A DNA stretch of 64,000 bases from Microcoleus sp. bin38.metabat.b11b12b14.051. Its GTDB lineage: Bacteria > Cyanobacteriota > Cyanobacteriia > Cyanobacteriales > Microcoleaceae. The notes beneath the pieces were generated by a model, which was not told the DNA's origin, did no database searches, and worked only from the letters and a program-made list of their open reading frames with translations. Within the stretch, counting starts at the first letter, position 1; each line of letters starts with the position of its first letter. The DNA lies in the NCBI RefSeq assembly GCF_013299165.1, contig NZ_JAAFKD010000006.1:186001-250000 (forward strand), read 5' to 3'. Both the position numbers and the translations under genes were made by a program. Shown one piece after another: positions 47,855-55,451 of this stretch.

Positions 47855-48864
47855 CCGACATTTTATACTTTTGTCGATCGGGTTTGTAGTGAGGACTTTA
47901 GTCCGCATCAAATTTTGCGGACTAAAGTCCTCACTACAAACCTATTTTGTTGTATTTGCTTAAAACTTTGAATTTCCGTTGCAGAAACCTGTTTCTTCGC
48001 TCGCGAGTGAGTAAGCTTTGCGATCGAAACCCAATTGCTGCGTCCAGAATTTTCTAAGTCAAAATCGAGCCGCTTATCATCCGCCGATATTTTATACTTT
48101 TGTCGATCGGGTTTGTAGTGAGGACTTTAGTCCGCATCAAATTTTGCGGACTAAAGTCCTCACTACAAACCTATTTTGTCGTATTTGCTTAAAACTTTGA
48201 GTTTCCGTTGCAGAAACCTGTTTCTTCGCTCGCGAGTGAGTAAGCTTTGCGATCGAAACCCAATTGCTGCGTCCAGAATTTTCTAAGTCAAAATCGAGCC
48301 GCTTATCATCCGCCGATATTTTATACTTTTGTCGATCGGGTTTGTAGTGAGGACTTTAGTCCGCATCAAATTTTGCGGACTAAAGTCCTCACTACAAACC
48401 TATTTTGTCGTATTTGCTTAAAACTTTGAGTTTCCGTTGCAGAAACCTGTTTCTTCGCTCGCGAGTGAGTAAGCTTTGCGATCGAAACCCAATTGCTGCG
48501 TCCAGAATTTTCTAAGTCAAAATCGAGCCGCTTATCATCCGCCGATATTTTATACTTTTGTCGATCGGGTTTGTAGTGAGGACTTTAGTCCGCATCAAAT
48601 TTTGCGGACTAAAGTCCTCACTACAAACCTATTTTGTCGTATTTGCTTAAAACTTTGAGTTTCCGTTGCAGAAACCTGTTTCTTCGCTCGCGAGTGAGTA
48701 AGCTTTGCGATCGAAACCCAATTGCTGCGTCCAGAATTTTCTAAGTCAAAATCGAGCCGCTTATCATCCGCCGATATTTTATACTTTTGTCGATCGGGTT
48801 TGTAGTGAGGACTTTAGTCCGCATCAAATTTTGCGGACTAAAGTCCTCACTACAAACCTATTTT
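47855..48864. repeat. 229-bp tandem repeat array carrying recG-end copies
   Basis: Four full units start at 47855, 48084, 48313 and 48542, and a partial one at 48771. Each holds a 62-bp palindrome with 27-bp perfect arms (47881-47942, 48110-48171, 48339-48400, 48568-48629, 48797-48858) beginning GGTTTGTAGTGAGGAC. Each full unit also ends with a 38-bp stretch (first at 48053-48090) that matches the last codons and stop of recG with two changes. Units 2 to 4 look identical; unit 1 differs at a few bases. Identical 60-codon frames in it are artefacts of the repeat. Confidence 0.92.
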
Positions 48865-48874
48865 TCGGAATTCT

Positions 48875-51361
48875 CTAAGTCAAAATCGAGCCGCTCATCA
48901 TCCGGCGATATCTGCGATCCAGTTCATCCCGCACCACCGGCCACTGATTCAAACTTTCATCACTCTCAATCACCATTTGAGCCGCCGCCCTCGCCAACTC
49001 CAAAACTTCCTGATCCTCCACCAAACTCGCCAAAGCAAAATCCGGTAAACCCGACTGCCGCATTCCCAAAACCTGACCGGGGCCGCGCAATCTCATATCC
49101 ATTTCCGCAATAAAAAAGCCATCCTGAGATTGTTCTAAAACCTTCATTCTCTGCATAGCTTCCGCAGTTTTGGAACCAGGCATTAACAAACAATAAGAAC
49201 GGCTTTTGCCCCGACCGACTCGCCCCCGCAACTGGTGCAATTGCGACAGTCCAAAACGCTCCGAATTTTCAATCATCATTACCGTTGCATTCGGCACGTC
49301 TACTCCGACTTCCACCACAGTCGTAGAGACTAAAATATCAGTTTCTTTGTCGCGAAACTTAGTAATTGCCTGATCTTTGTCAGCACTGCTCATCCTACCG
49401 TGGAGCAAACCCACCTTAAATTCAGGAAATATACTTTTTTCGAGTTTCTCTTTTTCCTCAATTGCCGATCGCACATCCAACTTTTCCGACTCCTCCACCA
49501 GCGGCAGCACCACATAAACCTGATGCCCATTCGCCACTTCCCGCCGAATCAAATCGTAAGCCTGGAGGCGTTCTTTTGCCGACAGAACCGTCGTTTGAAT
49601 CGCCTGCCTACCGGGGGGAAGTTCATCAATTTGACTCACGTCTAAATCGCCGTGCAGCGTCAGTGCCAGCGTCCGGGGAATGGGAGTTGCAGTCATCGTC
49701 AAAACGTGAGGAGACTCGCCTTTTTGCTGCAATTTAGCACGCTGCTGCACGCCGAATCTGTGCTGTTCATCAATTACTGCCAAACCCAATTTATGGAAAT
49801 TCACCGTATCTTGAATCAGTGCGTGAGTTCCAACTAAAACTGGCAATTCTCCACTTTCTAACTGGCTGTAAATTTCCCGGCGCTTTGCTACTTTTGTTGA
49901 ACCAGTTAACAGTTCGACAGACAAGTGCATCAAATTAAACCAACCTACCAATTTGCGGTAATGTTGTTCTGCTAAAACTTCCGTCGGTGCCATTAAAGCG
50001 GCTTGATAGCCGGATTGAATTGCTGCTAGCATGGCGACTACGGCGACTACGGTTTTGCCCGCGCCGACATCGCCTTGGACTAATCTGTTCATCGGTTGCG
50101 GCGAAGCCAAATCGTTGAGAATATCGTTAATTACTCTTTGTTGAGCATTTGTCATCGCAAAAGGCAAAATTTCATAGAAATCTTCGATCAATTTGCCGCC
50201 CGGAAGGATGATTGCACTAGCTTGAGCTTTTCTTTGGGTTTGGCGCCGCTTTAAAAGTCCTAATTGCAGGTAGAAAAATTCGTCAAAAACTAAGCGGCGG
50301 CGGGCGGCGGATAGACAATCCCGATCGACTGGAAAGTGAATATTTGCCACCGCATCGGCTAAACCCATTAAGCCGTAACGCTCGCGCAAGTCGTCTGGTA
50401 GCGATTCCGGTAACAGTTTCGCGGCGCCAATTGCAGCTAAGATCGATCGCCTGACTGAACCTGCATCTACCCCTTCCGTCAGCGGATACACCGGTATCAG
50501 ACGCCCGACTTTCATAGATTCGATCGCACCGCCGGAGTCATCTAATACTTCTAACTCGGGATTTTCTAAAGTAATGCCATATTTACCCTGCTTCACCAAC
50601 CCCGAAGCAGCCAGCACCGCACCAGTACAATACTCGCGCTTTTTGAATTCTTGCCAACCGCGATTGCTGTAGCGAGGCCCGGCAAAAAAGCGGCTAATTT
50701 TGATTTCTCCTGTGCTGTCTTTTAAAATTACTTCTAATATCGTTAACTTCTTATTTTTCGGGCTAGAAAAGCAATTGCAGCGCTTTACTTCGGCGATTAA
50801 AGTGACAGTTTCTCCCGCTACTAACTCGCGAATTCGTACTTGCTTTGCATAGTCGATGTGATTGCGGGGATAGTAATAAAGCAAGTCGTATACGGTGTCT
50901 AAACCGAGTTTTAGCAAGCGGTTCCCGTTGGCCGGGCCGATACCTGTCACACGCGGTAACGGTTGATCGAGAGTCAAGCTAGGCGGTGGAGGTGCTGTAT
51001 TCAGAGGTGCGGTTCGGGGAACAGAAACGGCTGGAGTGCTTGAATCGGCAGCATTTTCTGGTCTGACTTGTATTGTTTGTTCTTCCCAAACTTGCTCTAG
51101 TTGTCGGAGGAAACTGACTGTAATGGCGATCGAATGTTGGCGCTCTTCGATATCTTTCTGAGGATAGATGTCAAATTCGGCAGCTAGTTGTCTGGCGCGA
51201 TCGCGCGCAGAACCAGCCACGACACCTGCCAACTGTCTCAAGCTGAGGCCGAGAAACTCGCTGAAGCGGTATTGACTGCCTTGGATGTCATTAAATCCGC
51301 GATCGGCTTCTACTGAAAGAGCTTTATGCAATCGCTGCCATTCGGGTTGGTTATTAGTCAT
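48875..51361 (-). CDS. recG: ATP-dependent DNA helicase RecG
   Basis: Rewinds and reverses stalled replication forks and moves branch points of Holliday junctions. An 828-residue protein with a cyanobacterial N-terminal extension (about 1-140), the wedge OB domain (PRVTGIGPANGNRLLKLGL onward, about 145-290), and a two-part helicase: motif I GDVGAGKTVVA, Ia MAPTEVLAEQH, II DEQH in VIDEQHRFGV, III TATPIPRT, V TTVVEVGVDVPNA, VI HQLRGRVGRG. The final RRYRRMMSGS is encoded in a stretch copied into the tandem array just downstream. A long palindrome 16 bp past the stop may be its terminator. The ATG start fits homologues. Confidence 0.95.
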   Translation of the reverse strand: MTNNQPEWQRLHKALSVEADRGFNDIQGSQYRFSEFLGLSLRQLAGVVAGSARDRARQLAAEFDIYPQKDIEERQHSIAITVSFLRQLEQVWEEQTIQVRPENAADSSTPAVSVPRTAPLNTAPPPPSLTLDQPLPRVTGIGPANGNRLLKLGLDTVYDLLYYYPRNHIDYAKQVRIRELVAGETVTLIAEVKRCNCFSSPKNKKLTILEVILKDSTGEIKISRFFAGPRYSNRGWQEFKKREYCTGAVLAASGLVKQGKYGITLENPELEVLDDSGGAIESMKVGRLIPVYPLTEGVDAGSVRRSILAAIGAAKLLPESLPDDLRERYGLMGLADAVANIHFPVDRDCLSAARRRLVFDEFFYLQLGLLKRRQTQRKAQASAIILPGGKLIEDFYEILPFAMTNAQQRVINDILNDLASPQPMNRLVQGDVGAGKTVVAVVAMLAAIQSGYQAALMAPTEVLAEQHYRKLVGWFNLMHLSVELLTGSTKVAKRREIYSQLESGELPVLVGTHALIQDTVNFHKLGLAVIDEQHRFGVQQRAKLQQKGESPHVLTMTATPIPRTLALTLHGDLDVSQIDELPPGRQAIQTTVLSAKERLQAYDLIRREVANGHQVYVVLPLVEESEKLDVRSAIEEKEKLEKSIFPEFKVGLLHGRMSSADKDQAITKFRDKETDILVSTTVVEVGVDVPNATVMMIENSERFGLSQLHQLRGRVGRGKSRSYCLLMPGSKTAEAMQRMKVLEQSQDGFFIAEMDMRLRGPGQVLGMRQSGLPDFALASLVEDQEVLELARAAAQMVIESDESLNQWPVVRDELDRRYRRMMSGSILT

Positions 51362-51512
51362 GCTTAATAAATTTGTGATTTTATGTTTTATATTTTATCC
51401 CATTACCAATTCTCTATTCGCGAGCGTCCGGCTCGCACCGCAATTGTCATACTAAATCCGGGTTATTTACCGCCTTGATAATAGCGGTAGTGCGTCGCTA
51501 CTGAATCTTTGC

Positions 51513-51630
51513 TGACTAATGACTACTGACTAATGAGGGCGGGCACGGGGGCACCGCCCCTACCTACTGACTAATGACTATTGACTACTGACTACTGACT
51601 AATGACTACTGACTACTGACTAATGACTAA
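51513..51630. repeat. Heptamer STRR arrays (TGACTAH) ending at a stop codon
   Basis: TGACTAA, TGACTAC and TGACTAT heptamers occur at 51513-51533 and 51568-51630, interrupted by a GC-rich 34-bp piece. The second array of nine units ends exactly at the stop codon of the next gene (51631). Confidence 0.85.
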
Positions 51631-52536
51631 TTAATCTTCAAACCAACTCGATCGCCAAGCCGACTCAGCTTCCACCACAGCAAGTTCCCGCTGCTTTTTC
51701 TGGTAATCGCGCCCAAGGGAGTTCAAACGTAGAGAGAGGTTGCGAATTTGCTGGCGCCAAGCGGAGGTTGCCCCATCAGCAAACTCTATTTCCGACAGCC
51801 GCATTTTAATAGCTGTAAGGTGCAGGGCCCTAGGATAGGGTGTTTCTGACAAGTTTTGGGGTGCTGGTGAGGCATCGGTTTCAATGATTAAGTTTAATAA
51901 GTTAGGTGGGCCCGCAACGCTGTCGCCTGAGGATTCAACTTGAGAAGCAGCTTCTAAAACCGGTTCTGGCAATTGACTGGGCAAGATTCCGTACTGTTGC
52001 AGCAAGCGGTTTGTGTCGCGAGACAGCAGGTTGATCGTTTGGGCGATCGACTTTTCAATACTATTTTGCCAGCGCGCCAATTTTTCCGGGGAATTGGCGC
52101 TTTCCAACTGGTAATCTTTCTCGGGAAATTGATAATTAATTGTGGGAAATTCGATGTCTTCCTCCATGTCTTCTTCGATGTCTTCTTCGATGTCTTCTTC
52201 GATGTCTTCCTCGATGTCTTCCTCGATGTCTTCCTCGATGTCTTCTTCTGCCTGTGATTTAGTCGCCAGACATCGCAAATTTTCTTCAGATGCGGCAGCC
52301 AAACGCCTGACAGACTGCTGCATTTTTTGCCGCCCGTCTAAGGACAACTTGAGAAACGATTCCGGCACCGATTGAGTGCACAGGTGATAGCACGCCAAAA
52401 TTAACTGCTGCCGCGCCGCTTGTCCCAAGGCAGTTAGATAACCCTCGTAGGTGCTGCGAAACTCCAAAGTCAAGGCTGCTAAAGCCTCTTCGAGTCCTGC
52501 CAAATCTTGCTCTATACGCTCTCTTGCTCCCACCAT
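51631..52536 (-). CDS. Unknown coiled-coil protein with EEDI repeat
   Basis: A 301-residue soluble, helical protein that I do not recognise. Residues 1-90 look like an amphipathic helical bundle (REQ-type, with YHLCTQSVPESFLKL). Residues about 97-128 are an acidic stretch of eight EEDI/EEDM tetrapeptides encoded by a 12-bp DNA repeat. The C-terminal third (about 235-295) is a coiled coil with IKMRLSEIEFAD and LNSLGRDYQKKQRELAVVEAE. No signal or membrane part. The DNA repeat could change length by slippage without shifting the frame. The stop codon abuts a heptamer array. The rest of the reading frame has normal codon use, so the gene is probably real and cyanobacteria-specific. Confidence 0.7.
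   Translation of the reverse strand: MVGARERIEQDLAGLEEALAALTLEFRSTYEGYLTALGQAARQQLILACYHLCTQSVPESFLKLSLDGRQKMQQSVRRLAAASEENLRCLATKSQAEEDIEEDIEEDIEEDIEEDIEEDIEEDMEEDIEFPTINYQFPEKDYQLESANSPEKLARWQNSIEKSIAQTINLLSRDTNRLLQQYGILPSQLPEPVLEAASQVESSGDSVAGPPNLLNLIIETDASPAPQNLSETPYPRALHLTAIKMRLSEIEFADGATSAWRQQIRNLSLRLNSLGRDYQKKQRELAVVEAESAWRSSWFED
52153..52248. repeat. 12-bp in-frame minisatellite (8 units)
   Basis: Eight units of GATGTCTTCYTC on the plus strand (one CATGTC variant) encode EEDI/EEDM on the minus strand. Confidence 0.9.
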
Positions 52537-52679
52537 ATCTCCCGTATAAAATTAAAATAGGACGATCGGCAAAACCACCCGATTTCTGCGACAAATTCTC
52601 TGATTGTCAAGTGTATTCTGGTTAAAAACCGGGCATAAGTTTCAACAATCGCCTCAAACCTGTTTATTTTTTTGATCTC

Positions 52680-53050
52680 TCGTTTATAGCCGAGACTCGA
52701 TCGCCCTAAATTCCCCTTCTTAAGGGGAACTTTAACCGCTTCCGGTCTTAATAAGGGGGACTTTGACCGCTTCCTGTTCCCCCCTTTTTAAGGCTACGGT
52801 GTACACACAACTTTAAAAACTAACGTCAGAGCCTTTCGATCCCCCTCGCATCCCCCTTAAAAAGGGGGACTTTGAGAGATTTTTGTCCGGTTCCCCCCTT
52901 TTTAAGGGGGAGTAGGGGGCAAGCTAAGGGGGGATCTCAGGACTTGTGTGTACACAGTAGCTTTTTAAGGGGGGCTAGGGGGATCTTACCTTAATCGCCA
53001 AACAGCAATTTCTGATTGCATTTGACATTAAATTCACACTGGAAACTGGG
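52680..53050. other. REP-rich gene-free region around a MITE
   Basis: Runs such as AATAAGGGGGACTTTGACCG and CCCCCCTTTTTAAGG form a series of C/G-run palindromes typical of cyanobacterial REP-like DNA. No gene. Confidence 0.7.
52785..52969. mobile_element. MITE with 18-bp inverted ends and 8-bp target duplication
   Basis: The element (52793-52961, 169 bp) has ends GCTACGGTGTACACACAA and TTGTGTGTACACAGTAGC (17 of 18 paired), flanked by TTTTTAAG at 52785-52792 and 52962-52969. Removing it and one copy of the duplication restores a clean REP palindrome (CCCCCCTTTTTAAGGGGGG), which strongly supports insertion. It has no coding capacity; its interior carries further C/G-run palindromes. Confidence 0.85.
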
Positions 53051-53086
53051 TTGTTAGCAGGCAGTTGATAAGTCCTGTAAAAAACT

Positions 53087-53132
53087 AAAAATTAAAAATG
53101 CAAAAAAATCATGTTTTCACATTTTTAATTTT
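53087..53132. terminator. AT-rich stem behind tsf
   Basis: AAAATTAAAAATG and CATTTTTAATTTT pair around 19 bp, 24 bp past the tsf stop. AT-only stem, so only a weak candidate. Confidence 0.3.
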
Positions 53133-53155
53133 CAATTTTCAATCTAAATTTTCGA

Positions 53156-53818
53156 TTATTGAGCTGCGCCCATTTGAGCTGCCACTTCATCGGCAAAGTT
53201 AGCTTCTACTTTCTCGATGCCTTCGCCCAAAACAAAACGCACGAAGCGGCGGATTTGGACATTTTCGCCAATTTGGGCGATCGTTTGTTTTACCAACTCT
53301 TCCACCGAGATATTCTGATCTCTAATAAAAGGCTGATCCATCAAACACAACTCTTTCATGCGCTTGTCAATTCTGCCTTGAACAATCTTTTCTTTGATAT
53401 TGTCCGGCTTGTTGCCCAAGTCATCTTTGCCCATTTCAATTGCCTTTTCTCGTTCGACAATTTCAGCGGGGATATCTTCAACTTTCACGTATTCCACATT
53501 TGGGCAAGCTGCAATTTGCATCGCAATATTGCGTACTAAACTTTGGAATTCTTCGCGCCGTGCCACAAAATCTGTTTCGCAGTTAACTTCCACCAACACT
53601 CCCACGCGGCCGCCCGTGTGAATGTAGCTGCCTACAAGTCCTTCTGAGGCAACCCGTCCTGCTTTTTTGTCAGCCCCAGCCAGACCTTTTTTCCGCAGCC
53701 ACTCGATCGATGTTTCCATATTACCTTCGTTGGCAGCGAGGGCTTTTTTGCAGTCCATCATCCCCGCGCCGGTTTTGTCGCGCAGTTCTTTAACAAGTTT
53801 TGCAGATATGTCCGCCAT
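53156..53818 (-). CDS. tsf: Translation elongation factor Ts
   Basis: Guanine nucleotide exchange factor that recycles EF-Tu. The 220 residues are the short cyanobacterial form. The N-terminal UBA-like part has [19 protein letters not shown]. The core has the TDFVAR motif (in [14 protein letters not shown]) that contacts EF-Tu. The C-terminal part has [16 protein letters not shown]. It is 350 bp downstream of rpsB on the same strand, the usual rpsB-tsf order, but the gap is long and holds an AT-rich stem and a heptamer array, so tsf may have its own promoter. An AAAGAAG stretch directly precedes the ATG. Confidence 0.95.
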   Translation of the reverse strand: MADISAKLVKELRDKTGAGMMDCKKALAANEGNMETSIEWLRKKGLAGADKKAGRVASEGLVGSYIHTGGRVGVLVEVNCETDFVARREEFQSLVRNIAMQIAACPNVEYVKVEDIPAEIVEREKAIEMGKDDLGNKPDNIKEKIVQGRIDKRMKELCLMDQPFIRDQNISVEELVKQTIAQIGENVQIRRFVRFVLGEGIEKVEANFADEVAAQMGAAQ

Positions 53819-53848
53819 CTTCTTTAAGTTCCCAATCCAAATTAGTTA

Positions 53849-53918
53849 TTAGTCGTTAGTCATTAGTCGTTAGTCATTAGTCGTTAGTCATTAGTCATTA
53901 GTCATTAGTCATTAGTCA
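53849..53918. repeat. Heptamer STRR array (TTAGTCR, 10 units)
   Basis: Ten heptamers TTAGTCA/TTAGTCG, the reverse complement of the TGACTAA array at 51513-51630. It lies 30 bp upstream of the tsf start codon. Confidence 0.85.
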
Positions 53919-54068
53919 CTAATTTTAATGTTAATGATTAGACCAGAGTGAAGAAATACCAAGTGCGCCTGAGAGCGGACGAAAGTACGTGTAGCACCAT
54001 AATTAACTATGACTCTGACATTGTGGAATCCTTTTGTCAGAAATCTACTAATGACTGAGACTAATGGC

Positions 54069-54129
54069 ATTTACAATTAAAAATTAAAAATATCCAACTA
54101 AAAATTGTTTTTAATTTTTAATTGTAAAT
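54069..54129. terminator. Long AT-rich perfect stem between rpsB and tsf
   Basis: A 22-bp perfect stem (ATTTACAATTAAAAATTAAA and its complement) around a 17-bp loop, 40 bp past the rpsB stop. It could attenuate readthrough into tsf. Confidence 0.45.
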
Positions 54130-54168
54130 CTTTAATTTTTAATTGCCTGGTGTCAGATGCCCGCAATA

Positions 54169-54996
54169 CTAGCTTTCGGTTTCTTCGCCGTCAGCGTCGG
54201 ATTCGTCGGGATCTACATAATTGGGGTCATCCAATTCTTCGATTTCGCCATCATATTCGCCGCCTTCATAACCACCTTCGTAGTCGTAGTCTTCGTCAGC
54301 GTCGCCGCCTTGTTGACCGTGACGACCTTCGTAGATGGCATCAGCTAACTTGCCGACAATCAGTTTGATCGATCGAATAGCATCGTCGTTTGCTGGAATT
54401 GCAATGTCAACCAAATCAGGGTCACAGTTGGTATCCAACAGAGACACGATCGGAATTCCCAGCTTTTGGCATTCCAACACAGCATTATACTCGCGGCGTT
54501 GGTCTACCAGCACCACTCCGTCGGGAATCTTACGCATAGATTTAATCCCGCCCAGATACTTCTGGAGTTTTGCCATTTCTCGGCGCAACACCGAAGCTTC
54601 TTTTTTCGGCAACAAATCCAGGGCGCCGATTTCCTCGCGGCGTTCCAAATCCTTGAGGCGCTCGACGCGGGACTTAATCGTTGTCCAGTTGGTGAGCATT
54701 CCGCCCAGCCAGCGCTGGTTGACGTAGTAAGCGCCGCAGCGTTGAGCTTCTTGGGCTACGATCCCGGCAGCTTGGCGCTTGGTACCGACGAACAAAAACT
54801 TTTTACCTTTTTCCGAGGCCACTCTCATGTACTCGTAGGCGTCTTCCATAAGCTGAGCGGTTTGCACGAGGTCGATGATGTGAACCCCGTTGCGCTCTGT
54901 GAAAATGTAGGGAGCCATTTTCGGGTTCCACCGACGGGTTTGGTGTCCGAAGTGAACCCCTGACTCTAACATTTGAGCCAAACTAACTACTGGCAT
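54169..54996 (-). CDS. rpsB: 30S ribosomal protein S2
   Basis: Ribosomal protein of the small subunit. Residues 1-225 are the standard fold, with [20 protein letters not shown] at the start, [12 protein letters not shown], and [15 protein letters not shown]. The 275-residue chain carries an extra acidic tail (about 228-275) rich in Asp, Glu, Gly and Tyr ([16 protein letters not shown]). Shorter acidic extensions occur in some cyanobacterial S2 proteins; this one looks long. A GGAG ribosome site lies about 11 bases before the ATG. It heads the rpsB-tsf pair. Confidence 0.95.
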   Translation of the reverse strand: MPVVSLAQMLESGVHFGHQTRRWNPKMAPYIFTERNGVHIIDLVQTAQLMEDAYEYMRVASEKGKKFLFVGTKRQAAGIVAQEAQRCGAYYVNQRWLGGMLTNWTTIKSRVERLKDLERREEIGALDLLPKKEASVLRREMAKLQKYLGGIKSMRKIPDGVVLVDQRREYNAVLECQKLGIPIVSLLDTNCDPDLVDIAIPANDDAIRSIKLIVGKLADAIYEGRHGQQGGDADEDYDYEGGYEGGEYDGEIEELDDPNYVDPDESDADGEETES

Positions 54997-55451
54997 TGTA
55001 TTTTTAACTCCTGTATTCGGGTTAATCCTCCACCCGGTCGTATTTCTAAGGGTTTGCGCCCTTGAAACACCCGAAAACCCGGATGTGCGAATTGAAACAA
55101 CTTTTCTAGTTTATCACCAGAAGCACGAATTTTTATGACTGTCCGCTCTGGCGAAGGTAGGGTTATCCGTGGGGTGGGGGGTTTGGTGCGCGCCGCTTCG
55201 ATCGAGATTCAGTTGTCGGGCTTGCTGTGGGGGGCGCGCGCTACGGTTAAAGTTAGTCGATCGCGTCTTCAAAACGCACAATCGAGGCCTCAGGTTGCCA
55301 AAGGCTTTGTTAGCTTGTGAGAGAATGGCCTTGGTGCGCCTCTGGTGCTTCGTCAGTTCGATCGAGCTTTTATCGATTTTGTTCGATCGGCAATTCTGCC
55401 GGCTTTAGGGCCGCACCGTCGCTCCGCGAAAAACCCAAAGCTAAAAATGCC
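54997..55451. other. Divergent region between rpsB and the antiporter
   Basis: No supported gene. It contains the leader of rpsB and, on the other side, the antiporter promoter; short open frames here have no motif. Confidence 0.4.

Noticed and set aside
48018..48658. Three identical 60-codon frames
   Set aside because: They recur only because the 229-bp array repeats; each crosses the palindrome and a recG-end copy.
47855..48864. CRISPR array
   Set aside because: The period is 229 bp, units are identical throughout with no variable spacers, and no cas gene is present.
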